Shown here: positions 54,067-62,426 of the stretch, in pieces
How the letters are laid out: every line of letters starts with the position of its first letter
Numbering within the stretch: position 1 is the first letter of the stretch
Assembly: GCA_030428905.1 (NCBI GenBank)
Contig: JAUIED010000002.1
Coordinates: 20,046 to 84,045, forward strand
DNA from: Gammaproteobacteria bacterium
GTDB taxonomy: Bacteria > Pseudomonadota > Gammaproteobacteria > Pseudomonadales > Azotimanducaceae
DNA: 64,000 bases
Direction: 5' to 3'
Made by a program: the position numbers and the translations under genes
The notes under the pieces: model-generated
Told to the model about the DNA's origin: nothing
The model's input: only the letters and a program-made list of their open reading frames with translations
Database searches by the model: none

Positions 54067-54939
54067 ATGGCTTCTGATCGCACCGTTGCCATCGTTACCG
54101 GCGCCACCCGCGGCGCCGGTAAAGGCATCGCCCAGGGGCTCGCCGCCGAAGGCGCTATCGTCTACATCACCGGCCGCAGCGCGACCACGGCTACCGCAAC
54201 GCTGCGCGGCGAAACTCTTGCCGGCAGCCTGACACAGACGGCGGCAGAGATTGAAGCCGCCGGCGGTACGGCAATACCGGTGACATGCGACCACACGGAC
54301 GATAGCCAGACCCGGGCGCTCTTCGAGCAGGTCCAACGGGAGCAGGGACGTCTGGATATCCTGGTGAACAACGCTGCGTTCATCCATGAGAATCTGATCG
54401 ACCCGGAACCGTTCTGGGAAAAGCCGCTCGATCTCGTGAACATTCTCGACATCGGCCTGCGCTCGGCCTACGTGGCGAGCTACTACGCGGCACCGATCAT
54501 GGTGGCGCAGAAATCAGGCCTGATCACGTTCACCTCCTCGTTCGGCGCAGCTTGCTACATGCACGGCCCGGCCTACGGAGCGCAGAAGACGGGTCTCGAC
54601 AAGTTTGCCGCCGACATGGCCGTGGATCTCGAAGACCACAACGTCGCCGCGGTTTCGTTATGGCTCGGCCCGCAGCGAACGGAACGCACGGAGATTGTGC
54701 TGCGCCATCGCGGTGAGCAGTACGACGACTTCATGGCGCTCGCGGAATCGCCGCAGTTCAACGGCCGCATCATCAAGGCGCTGGCAGACGATCCGCGCAG
54801 GGCCGAACGATCAGGCCAGACGCTGATCACCGCGGAGCTGGCGCTCGAGTACGGCATCACCGACGACGGCAGACAACCGCCGTCCTATCGTGCGCAGCTC
54901 GGCGAGCCGCGCATCCCCCACCCAGCGAGAGTGTACTGA
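54067..54939 (+). CDS. Short-chain dehydrogenase, DHRS1-like
   Basis: A 290-residue SDR with TGATRGAGKGIA near 12-23, VNNAAFIHENL, TSSFGAACYMHG and the catalytic AYGAQK. It resembles the SDR at 32764 in its cofactor loop and long alpha-D region. It starts 2 bp after the TonB receptor stop and shares its last base region with the next SDR start (TGATG), so the three genes form one operon. Its substrate is unknown. Confidence 0.83.
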   Translation: MASDRTVAIVTGATRGAGKGIAQGLAAEGAIVYITGRSATTATATLRGETLAGSLTQTAAEIEAAGGTAIPVTCDHTDDSQTRALFEQVQREQGRLDILVNNAAFIHENLIDPEPFWEKPLDLVNILDIGLRSAYVASYYAAPIMVAQKSGLITFTSSFGAACYMHGPAYGAQKTGLDKFAADMAVDLEDHNVAAVSLWLGPQRTERTEIVLRHRGEQYDDFMALAESPQFNGRIIKALADDPRRAERSGQTLITAELALEYGITDDGRQPPSYRAQLGEPRIPHPARVY

Positions 54940-55706
54940 TGGCTACCTATGCACTTACCGGCGGCGCATCCGGCATTGGCGCAGCCCTTGCCCGACAGCT
55001 TCGCGATGCGGGCGACCAGGTGATCATCGTCGATCTTAAAGGTGCGGACGTCGCCGCCGATCTCTCCACAGTCGAGGGCCGCACTGCAGCCGTAAACGGC
55101 GTGCGTGCGCTTGCGGCCGATGGTCTGGACGGACTGATTCCACTGGCGGGGGTGGGTGCTGCCACCGGACACCCTGCTGCGCTGATCACCGCACTGAACT
55201 ACTTCGGCGCCATCGCCGTGGTGGAGGGGTTGCGCGCCGATCTGGCCAAACGCCATGGCGCCGTGGTGCTGCTGTGCTCGAACTCCGCCGCCATGGTGCC
55301 CCACGAGTTTCCCCTCATCGACGTACTCCTGGCGGGCGATGAGCAAGCCGCAATCGAAGCCACCGTGCGCGACGGCAACGGGCTCGAATACATGGCCGGC
55401 AAACGCGCCCTGAACTACTGGATGCGCAGAAATGCCATGACCTATGCTCGTGAAGGCATCCGCATGAACGCAGTGGCGCCCGGACCGACCGCATCGGCCA
55501 TGACCGACGCCCTCTTTGCACAGCCCGGCATGAAGGAGGTGGTGGACGGCTTGTTACAAGCGACCCCCATCAGCCGCATGGGCGAGGCTGACGAAATTGC
55601 AAACGCCATTCGGTTTCTGCTGAGCGACAGCGCAAGCTACGTGTGCGGTACGACGATCTTCGTAGACGGCGGCTACGATGCCGCAACAAGAACGGATCAC
55701 CTGTGA
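54939..55706 (+). CDS. SDR resembling 3-alpha-hydroxysteroid dehydrogenase/carbonyl reductase
   Basis: A 255-residue SDR with TGGASGIG near 7-14, a very short alpha region followed by VDLKGADVAADLSTVEGR, NYFGA near 87, and the catalytic Tyr-Lys in LEYMAGKRAL. This compact layout (DLST-EGR, NYFGA, FL-S-SASYV-G) is that of the Comamonas testosteroni HsdA 3-alpha-HSD/CR type. It would interconvert 3-alpha-hydroxy and 3-keto steroids, an entry step for bile salts. It ends just before a bidirectional terminator. Confidence 0.82.
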   Translation: MATYALTGGASGIGAALARQLRDAGDQVIIVDLKGADVAADLSTVEGRTAAVNGVRALAADGLDGLIPLAGVGAATGHPAALITALNYFGAIAVVEGLRADLAKRHGAVVLLCSNSAAMVPHEFPLIDVLLAGDEQAAIEATVRDGNGLEYMAGKRALNYWMRRNAMTYAREGIRMNAVAPGPTASAMTDALFAQPGMKEVVDGLLQATPISRMGEADEIANAIRFLLSDSASYVCGTTIFVDGGYDAATRTDHL

Positions 55707-55730
55707 ATACCGCGTCGACCAGATAAAAAC

Positions 55731-55755
55731 AAAGCCCCACGCATGGTGGGGCTTT
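55731..55755. terminator. Bidirectional intrinsic terminator
   Basis: AAAGCCCCAC and GTGGGGCTTT pair over ten positions around GCATG. On the minus strand the stem is followed by a T-rich tail (TTTGTTTTTATC), giving a good terminator for the PhoX-like gene; on the plus strand three T within the stem end serve the SDR operon. Confidence 0.8.
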
Positions 55756-55780
55756 GCACATACAAGAACCCGCTTGCAGC

Positions 55781-57433
55781 TTACGGATTCGTTGCGCGGG
55801 TCCAGTTCTCTTCCAACGCTTCGCGCGCGAGATCAGGCCGCGGGATCTTGCCGCCTTTCACCTCAAACTCCCAGATCGCGTCACCCTGACAGGTATGCGG
55901 TGCTTCTGCCGCACAGGCAAAGTCCGCAAAACCGTCTTCGTCGCGGTCACGATCGATGTCGACACTGTCCGGATGCTGCACCGCAACCACGAACTTGGAC
56001 GGCTGTCGCGGGTTGAAGATCATGCCCGTTGCTTCAGCACCATCCACCTGAATGCTTAGCATGTGATCCAACGATTCCGCAACCCCGTCCATGTTGAGAT
56101 CACGCGCAAACCAGATGTCGCCACCTATATCATCGCCATTCGGTTTGTCTTCGATGATGTAGACGTTGTTCAGCGAGTCGATGGCCAGATTGTCCGGCGA
56201 CGACAGGGTGCCAGTAGTCGGCTCGAAACCAACGTTACGCGGGGTGGCGCGGCTCGCGAACTGCCGCACGGTTGCCTTGTTGCTCGACGGATGTGTTTCG
56301 ATGGAAATCACCGCGTGCTCTGAGGTGGTTGTGACGTAGAGTATTTCTCGTCCAGCGTACACGGCCGGGCCTATGGTCATGTCCTCCGGACGCCCAAAGG
56401 GAATTCCACCCACTGCATCCGCAGCTACACGTCCGGGGCGAATGTCTTCATCGCGGCACGGGTCAGCCGGGTTGTCGGGGCCGCAATTCAGCACGCTGGG
56501 GCCGAATGGTGAAGGTACGCCGTCCAGGGTTTCACCCTGGGGGCCTGTAATCGGCACCCATGTAGCCGAACCGAATCGGGACAACTGCACATCCGCATCG
56601 CTGTTCTCATCCGCATTCCAGTTGGCCACCGCATCGCCGCGGAAACCATCGCCTACCAGAACGAAGGTCTGACCACCCGACGCGATGTCGCCCCGCTTCG
56701 ACAGTACCAGCTTGTAGATCGAACCGGAGTTATCCTCATCGATGAAGTAGAGCACCTGGTTCGGGCGTACGCGGCTGAAGTTGATGCCTTCGTGAGATAC
56801 GGCAGCGATACCTTCCAGCACACGCCAATCAACACCTTCCACGAGTTCAGAACCCCCTGCTACCGGATCATTCGGCGAACCCATCGGATTCATGATTTCA
56901 ACGACCCGACCAAGCCCGGACCATTCCTCAGCCGCGATGACCGTCCCCCAGGGGGTGTATCGAGCAGGATCGAAAGCACCAAAGTCATTCGTCCAGAGAT
57001 CGTCTTTCGTACCGCGGATACCATCCGGCCCCGCACCTTGCTGGTCGCCGGCAAAGATCAGCGTATTCGTGTCGTCAGCAAGGGAATACCGCGAAACTCC
57101 GGCACCGATCGGCGTCTCGTGTGGTATGAAGATGTACTCGCCGGTGGGGTCGAATGCCAGCATGTCAAACATGGTAGCGGACGTTCCCTGCCCGCGAACG
57201 CGCTGCACTGACTGCGTCACGTCCGCTTCGATTTCCTGCATACTCGTGAGGTTGCGGTAAGCAATACCACCTGGCACCTGCCAGGGTGAGTTGAGTTCGT
57301 TGAGATGGTTTGGCGTCGCTACAGCAGACGACTGCGTCAACGGCGTAAAGTAAGGCTCGGTTCCCGCCGTCGCGGCCTGGCCCACGGCCAGGGCGAGCGT
57401 ACCGATCGCCAGGGTCTTTGCGGTTGGTTTCAT
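55781..57433 (-). CDS. Secreted PhoX-like (DUF839) protein
   Basis: A 550-residue protein with a Sec signal (MKPTAKTLAIGTLALAVGQAATA) and a beta-propeller of the PF05787 (DUF839/PhoX) type: IPHETPIGAGVSRYSL, TPWGTVIAAEEWSGLGRVVE, EGIAAVSHEGINF, RPEDMTIGP and SSPDNLAIDSLNNVYIIEDK. PhoX enzymes are calcium/iron-dependent alkaline phosphatases, and the Glu-rich loops seen here fit such metal binding. ATG 57433 has AGGAGG. An inverted repeat at 57474 precedes it. A di-haem protein gene lies upstream at 132 bp. Confidence 0.83.
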   Translation of the reverse strand: MKPTAKTLAIGTLALAVGQAATAGTEPYFTPLTQSSAVATPNHLNELNSPWQVPGGIAYRNLTSMQEIEADVTQSVQRVRGQGTSATMFDMLAFDPTGEYIFIPHETPIGAGVSRYSLADDTNTLIFAGDQQGAGPDGIRGTKDDLWTNDFGAFDPARYTPWGTVIAAEEWSGLGRVVEIMNPMGSPNDPVAGGSELVEGVDWRVLEGIAAVSHEGINFSRVRPNQVLYFIDEDNSGSIYKLVLSKRGDIASGGQTFVLVGDGFRGDAVANWNADENSDADVQLSRFGSATWVPITGPQGETLDGVPSPFGPSVLNCGPDNPADPCRDEDIRPGRVAADAVGGIPFGRPEDMTIGPAVYAGREILYVTTTSEHAVISIETHPSSNKATVRQFASRATPRNVGFEPTTGTLSSPDNLAIDSLNNVYIIEDKPNGDDIGGDIWFARDLNMDGVAESLDHMLSIQVDGAEATGMIFNPRQPSKFVVAVQHPDSVDIDRDRDEDGFADFACAAEAPHTCQGDAIWEFEVKGGKIPRPDLAREALEENWTRATNP

Positions 57434-57473
57434 TGTTCCTCCTGATGCCCCCGAATGGGTGTTTTCTCTGCGG

Positions 57474-57497
57474 GACGTCAGCTGTGTGCTTGACGTC
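57474..57497. promoter_or_regulatory. Inverted repeat upstream of the PhoX-like gene
   Basis: GACGTCA and TGACGTC form a perfect seven-base inverted repeat with a ten-base spacer, 41 bp before the ATG at 57433. It could be an operator or a leader hairpin; no known consensus is recognised. Confidence 0.4.
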
Positions 57498-57564
57498 TGG
57501 ATGCAGCTTTGCAGATGCATGTGACCATTTCGTAAAGGAACCGTGTCGTTTCCGTGAACCTGCA

Positions 57565-59229
57565 CTACCGTGCAGCGTCCGGCCAATCCAGCCGGATATC
57601 CCAGAGATGGAACTTATCCGCGGGCAGCGTGGGAGACGTCTCATTGTCTACCTCGCGGTAGACATTTACCGGAGGTGTGACCCTGGCGTCGCGTCCGTAC
57701 AGGTAGTCCTGCTCCGCGACGATCGCGCGATACGCCTTGTTGAGGTCCAGTGCGCGTCGCGCGGAAGGCGTTATCAATGTATATACATCTTTTGCGGCGT
57801 CTATCGCCGCAGTGTTCACATTGCCATCGGCCAGGAACCAGCGGGCCTGCATTTCCGTGTTGCTGCGAAACTCTCCTCCACCACCAACGCGCTCGAGGTA
57901 CGTGGCGATCTCTCCCTTCCGCTCACCCAGATTCGGCGCATCCGGCATGCCGCGAAGATCAATGTATTTCCAGCCGTTCGCACCGTCGACTTTACGCGGA
58001 AACGCGAACGTCTTGTCTATCGTGGAACCTATGGAGGTGTGGCACCCCATGCAGAACAGGTTCTCCTCATAGGTGAGCGTGCGTAGCCTGCCGTCGACAC
58101 CCTCTATAAATCCCTGCACGGCCCAACCGAAGCCATTGTCGAGCCCGTGATCTCCGAGCAGCTTGTAGCGAGGTAGCTGGCCCTGTTCCTTCGCCATGTT
58201 CTCCAGGTCATATTCTCGCTGGTAAACCGACTTGTTATAGGCCTGCCACTTCCGCATGTAGCGGACTTCCTTCATACGCGTCGAAGAAGTAATTTTCCCC
58301 TGCGCATCTACTCCGACGTAACGCACTGTGTGTAGGAACTCCGTGCCTTGGGGGTAGAGATAGCTGTCGTTAAACCAATCTGCAGCCGCGCCGACCCATC
58401 TATCCACACGACTGATTTCCTGTACGACTCCGATCTCCCCGTCACCATTCAAGTCGACCCCCACCTGACCCTCATCAACCGGCGGTGATGATATGCGCGC
58501 AAAACCTTTGATACGTGCCTCCAAGATAGCCAGATTGGCGCGGTAGACGTCTGGCGAGAAGTTGCCCTGCACGTCTTCCCGAAACGGTGCCGCGAGTCGA
58601 ATCATGACGTCATCGGTGGAGCCGTTCGTCGGCCAGAAGGTGCTTGGCAGAGGTTTGTAGTTGAAGGCCACCCAGTGACTGCCATCGCGGGCGAATCCGT
58701 GCTCGTCGAAGGCTTGCGCGCCAAGGTGCAGATTATCAAGATCCGGAATCCAGCCTTCGAATCCGGCATCTCGCAATCTGGGAGCGAGCTCGCTGTAGTT
58801 ATTCTGCGCTGTCCATGCCTGAATTTCCCGATCACTGATCGCCTGCACTGCGGCACTACGATCCTCGAACAGGTTGCGCCAGTGATTCGTGAGCCCCACA
58901 TCGCTGAAGGCATAATCCAGCTGAAGCACGCCGTCGTGCATCTGATTCTCGCGGCCGGTCTGGCCATTCTGATGACAGACGTAACACGGATTGAATCGGC
59001 CCACCGTCTTGGTGTAACACTGCGGCGGAATCGGCGCTTCGTCGTTGAAGTTCGTGCGTTTAGGATGCAATTCAGGGAGAGGATTGCTAAGAACCGAACG
59101 CTGCTGCCTGAGATGATCGACGATCTGCTCATGGTAGGCTTTGGTGATCTGCTCCGCCGTAGCAATTGGCGTCTGGACAACCAACGCGAGCACCAAACAG
59201 GTAGCCGCCTGCAAACGTAGACTAATCAT
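57565..59229 (-). CDS. Secreted di-haem cytochrome-like protein
   Basis: A 554-residue protein with a signal sequence (MISLRLQAATCLVLALVVQ...TATAEQ region, first about 26 residues) and two haem c sites: CYVCH at about 83-87 and CMGCH near 388-392. The rest contains many Trp/Tyr and several Asp-rich turns (VDLNGDGEIG, EF-hand-like, near 255-264). I do not recognise the family beyond cytochrome c features. It precedes the PhoX-like gene on the same strand. Possible roles are periplasmic electron transfer or oxidation. Confidence 0.7.
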   Translation of the reverse strand: MISLRLQAATCLVLALVVQTPIATAEQITKAYHEQIVDHLRQQRSVLSNPLPELHPKRTNFNDEAPIPPQCYTKTVGRFNPCYVCHQNGQTGRENQMHDGVLQLDYAFSDVGLTNHWRNLFEDRSAAVQAISDREIQAWTAQNNYSELAPRLRDAGFEGWIPDLDNLHLGAQAFDEHGFARDGSHWVAFNYKPLPSTFWPTNGSTDDVMIRLAAPFREDVQGNFSPDVYRANLAILEARIKGFARISSPPVDEGQVGVDLNGDGEIGVVQEISRVDRWVGAAADWFNDSYLYPQGTEFLHTVRYVGVDAQGKITSSTRMKEVRYMRKWQAYNKSVYQREYDLENMAKEQGQLPRYKLLGDHGLDNGFGWAVQGFIEGVDGRLRTLTYEENLFCMGCHTSIGSTIDKTFAFPRKVDGANGWKYIDLRGMPDAPNLGERKGEIATYLERVGGGGEFRSNTEMQARWFLADGNVNTAAIDAAKDVYTLITPSARRALDLNKAYRAIVAEQDYLYGRDARVTPPVNVYREVDNETSPTLPADKFHLWDIRLDWPDAAR

Positions 59230-59290
59230 GAGATCACATACTGAGTTGCTGTCGATTGGGAAAACGCTAAAGGCTATCGGTTACGGAATC

Positions 59291-60250
59291 ATGACCATCA
59301 TGACTGGCAAACGGTGGGTAATGTCCTTCCTGGGCCTGCTCCTCGCGACTCAGGCAACAGCGGCCGAGCTACGCATCAACCAGATCCAGTTCGTCGGCTC
59401 CCACAACAGCTACAAACAGGCCATGTCCTGGCACTGGGCGACGTTGCTCGGCTGGCTGGATGCTGACACAGCGCAAACGCTGGACTACGAGCACGCCAGC
59501 CTCGCCGCCCAACTGGATCTCGGCATGCGCGTGCTGGAAATCGATGTGTTCTACGACCCGCAAAGCGCCACCTTCCCGGTTGGCCACGTGCAGCTCATCG
59601 ACATGAACAGCCACTGCTCGCCCCTGCGCGCCTGTCTCGAACAGGTGCGCCGCTGGAGTGATGCACACCCCTCACACATCCCTATCTGGATCATGTTCAA
59701 CGCCAAAGACCAACCCATCCCCCGCCTGCCGGAGCCAACGCCGTTCGATGCTCGGGCGTTCGACAGCATGGACGCGGTACTGGAGTCACACTGGGGCGAT
59801 CGCATGATCCGTGCGGCGGATATTTCCGGCCGCCAGTGGCCAACCCTGGAATCCAGTCGCGGCAAGGTGCTGTTTTTGCTGGACGAGGGCGACGCCAAAC
59901 AGGCGCTGTACGACACGGGCCAGCCGCGCCCCATGTTCATGAACCTGCCGGAGGATGACCCGAGAGCTGCGGTCATGGTGATCAACGATCCGCTCGCCGA
60001 AGGCGAGCGCATCCGCCGGCTGATCACCGCAGGTTTCATGGTGCGCACCCGAGCGGACGCGGACACCCGTGAAGCACGCAGCAACGACACCACCCGCCGG
60101 GACGCCGCCTTCGCGAGCGGTGCCCAGGCGGTGAGCACCGACTACTATGTGCCGGCGGCGCATTTCGACAGCAGCTACGTCGTACGGTTGCCCACAGTGG
60201 CGCGCTGCAACCCCGTATCGGCTCAGGCGCCGTGCGAGGTGAGCGAGTAG
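59291..60250 (+). CDS. PI-PLC-like phosphodiesterase, secreted
   Basis: About 319 residues of a PLC-like TIM-barrel protein resembling calcium-dependent phosphatidylinositol phospholipase C (PF16670). QFVGSHNSYK carries the first catalytic His, EIDVFYDP the metal-binding acid, and VGHVQLIDMNSHC the second His. A signal sequence (MSFLGLLLATQATAA) precedes it. Starts at 59228, 59291 and 59300 are possible; 59228 shares its CATG with the divergent gene's start and leaves no promoter, so an internal start is preferred. Confidence 0.75.
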   Translation: MTIMTGKRWVMSFLGLLLATQATAAELRINQIQFVGSHNSYKQAMSWHWATLLGWLDADTAQTLDYEHASLAAQLDLGMRVLEIDVFYDPQSATFPVGHVQLIDMNSHCSPLRACLEQVRRWSDAHPSHIPIWIMFNAKDQPIPRLPEPTPFDARAFDSMDAVLESHWGDRMIRAADISGRQWPTLESSRGKVLFLLDEGDAKQALYDTGQPRPMFMNLPEDDPRAAVMVINDPLAEGERIRRLITAGFMVRTRADADTREARSNDTTRRDAAFASGAQAVSTDYYVPAAHFDSSYVVRLPTVARCNPVSAQAPCEVSE

Positions 60251-60259
60251 CCTGAGCGG

Positions 60260-61177
60260 ATGCCCGATATGCTCCATACCAATGAGCTGCCCATCGACCA
60301 GTCGCTGGTGCGGAGCCTGATCGGTACGCAGTTTCCGCAGTGGGCCGACGAGCCGCTGCACTCGCTCGACGCGACCGGCTCCACGAATCTGCTGTTTCGC
60401 CTGGGCGAAGACAAACTGGTACGGCTGCCGCGTCAGCCAGGCGGCGGCGAAGCGCTCGCCCGTGAGGCGGCCTGGACGCCACGATTCGCTGAACACCTGC
60501 CGCAGAAGGTGCCACGCTTCCTGGGCTTGGGCACACCGCAACACGGTTATCCCGAGCAATGGGGCATCACCTGCTGGTTACCTGGTTCCCATCCCGCCAC
60601 CGACAGCAGCGACACACAGCTTGCCGTTGATCTCGCCGACGCAATAGCCGCGCTGCGCCGCGTGCCGGCTGTAGCCACCAACGGTCTCAGGCACTACCGC
60701 GGTGGGCCACTCACGCGCTACGACAGGCAGATGCAGCGAGATGTCGAAGCCTGCCGCCAGATCAAAGAACTGGATCTGGATCTGACGCTGGCGGGGGAAG
60801 TCTGGAAACAGGCCGTGGCGTTGCCGCCAGGCGAGATGCGCTCCTGGTATCACAGCGATCTGGTGGCGGAAAACCTCCTGATAGAAGACAACCGGCTCGC
60901 CAACATTCTCGACTTCGGCGGTGTGGGCATCGGCGATCCCACCGTAGACCTGCACGGTGCGTGGGAACTGTTCGATCACCAGGCCAGAGAGGTATTCCGT
61001 GAGCGGCTGGCTGTCAGCGAGGAAGACTGGCTACGCGCCCGCGCATGGGCGCTGGCGATCGCACTCAGCACGTTCACATACTACTGGCAGACCATGCCGT
61101 CACGCATTCAGCACAGGCTGACCATGGCGCGCAATGTCCTGGCGGATGCACGAATGGGCGCGCACCGTTCAAGCTGA
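60260..61177 (+). CDS. Aminoglycoside phosphotransferase (APH)-family kinase
   Basis: A 305-residue cytoplasmic phosphotransferase. The N-terminal lobe has STNLLFRLGEDKLVRLPRQ, the catalytic loop is WYHSDLVAENLLI (His-x-Asp-x4-Asn) and the metal motif is ILDFGGVGIGDP. Family members phosphorylate aminoglycosides, macrolides, choline or other small alcohols; actual resistance cannot be inferred. It starts 10 bp after the PLC-like gene and its 3' end overlaps the convergent reductase gene by 9 bp. Confidence 0.83.
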   Translation: MPDMLHTNELPIDQSLVRSLIGTQFPQWADEPLHSLDATGSTNLLFRLGEDKLVRLPRQPGGGEALAREAAWTPRFAEHLPQKVPRFLGLGTPQHGYPEQWGITCWLPGSHPATDSSDTQLAVDLADAIAALRRVPAVATNGLRHYRGGPLTRYDRQMQRDVEACRQIKELDLDLTLAGEVWKQAVALPPGEMRSWYHSDLVAENLLIEDNRLANILDFGGVGIGDPTVDLHGAWELFDHQAREVFRERLAVSEEDWLRARAWALAIALSTFTYYWQTMPSRIQHRLTMARNVLADARMGAHRSS

Positions 61178-62422
61178 GGCAGCGATGAGGTTCGCCTGCG
61201 CGGCTGCTTTGCTGGACGCGCCGTCCATACGCTCGATGCAGGCCGTGCCCGCCGGTGAGTACATCATCGTCACGCAATGGTTGCAGGCGGTGCACCCCGA
61301 CGCATCCGCCGTGCCGCTGCGCCAACCCTCGACCAGGTTGGCATCGTGCACCAGCACGCGTCCGAGCGCCACGGCGTCGAAGCCTGCATCCAATGCAGAG
61401 CGCACGTTGCCGGCATTCTGCACGCCGCCGAGGTAGGCGAGCGGCATCTGCACGGCGTCGCGGATGCGTTTGCTGTTCTCGAGCAGGTACATTTCACGGA
61501 ACGTCACCGGTTTGAAATCGGCCATGTGCTGCATGCGCATGCCGAGGCGGATCACCCAGTTCTCCGGCGGCTTGCGCACTTCGCTCGGCAGCGACGAGCC
61601 AAAGATGCCACTCACCGACTCCACGTTCATGCCGTTGCTGAGCACTGCCATATGCGCGCCCGTGCGTTCGAGGATACGCGCAACCTCAATGCCTTCCTCG
61701 ATGCCGTTGCCCGCCTTCACGCCGTCGGTGATCGAGTATTTAACGATCACCGCGAGATCCTTACCGACCGCATCGAGCACGCGGCTCAACACCTCGGCCG
61801 GAAACTTCATACGCTTATCGATGCTGCCGCCGTATGCGTCGCGCCGCTTGTTGTACAGCGGCGAGACAAACTGGCTGAGCAGATAGCCGTGCCCCATGTG
61901 CAGCTCCACAGCATCGAAACCGCTCTCTTTCGCGAGCACACAAGCCTGCACGAACTCTTCGGTCATCGCTGCCAAATCGCTCTGCGTCATGCGCTTTTTC
62001 GTGAACCGTCGCGACAGCACACCGACCTTGTTAAAACCGCCCGAAGCGCTGAGCGGCCGGGACGTGCGCAGGTCATCGTGGGACAGAAAGGTGAAACAGC
62101 CCGCGTGGGTAACCTGCGCGCAGGCTGCTCCACCCTGCGCATGCACGCCATCGGTCAGGGCGCGAAAGTCGGCCACATTCGTTTCGTTCAGCACCGCCTG
62201 ATCCACAAACGTACGCCCGTCGAGGCTGGTGGCGCAGTAGGCCACCGTCGTCAAGGCCGCACCGCCCTGCGCGATGCCGGCATGAAATTGGGCCAGTCCC
62301 TTGGAGATGATGCCCTTCTTGCACATGCCTTCGTTGGTTGCCGCCTTGATGATGCGGTTGCGCAGCGTCAGCGGGCCGATGGTCAGCGGTTGGAAAGCCT
62401 GGGGGATACTGGATTGCATCAT
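61169..62422 (-). CDS. NADH:flavin oxidoreductase of the old yellow enzyme family
   Basis: A 417-residue FMN TIM barrel. LTLRNRIIKAATNEGMC at the N terminus, VTHAGCF, DAVELHMGHGYLLSQFVSP, NKRRDAYGGSIDKRMKFPAE and VALGRVLVHD are OYE/2,4-dienoyl-CoA reductase features. The C-terminal CTACNHC is a partial Cys cluster, but the NAD domain of the large dienoyl-CoA reductases is absent. ATG 62422 follows GAGG. It would reduce an activated C=C bond, and steroid enones are possible substrates. It lies 4 bp downstream of the DUF3604 gene. Confidence 0.86.
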   Translation of the reverse strand: MMQSSIPQAFQPLTIGPLTLRNRIIKAATNEGMCKKGIISKGLAQFHAGIAQGGAALTTVAYCATSLDGRTFVDQAVLNETNVADFRALTDGVHAQGGAACAQVTHAGCFTFLSHDDLRTSRPLSASGGFNKVGVLSRRFTKKRMTQSDLAAMTEEFVQACVLAKESGFDAVELHMGHGYLLSQFVSPLYNKRRDAYGGSIDKRMKFPAEVLSRVLDAVGKDLAVIVKYSITDGVKAGNGIEEGIEVARILERTGAHMAVLSNGMNVESVSGIFGSSLPSEVRKPPENWVIRLGMRMQHMADFKPVTFREMYLLENSKRIRDAVQMPLAYLGGVQNAGNVRSALDAGFDAVALGRVLVHDANLVEGWRSGTADASGCTACNHCVTMMYSPAGTACIERMDGASSKAAAQANLIAASA

Positions 62423-62426
62423 CGGT

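Noticed and set aside
59228..59290. ATG 59228 as the start of the PI-PLC-like gene
   Set aside because: It shares its CATG with the start of the divergent gene, leaving no space for ribosome sites or promoters; a later start before the signal sequence is more likely.
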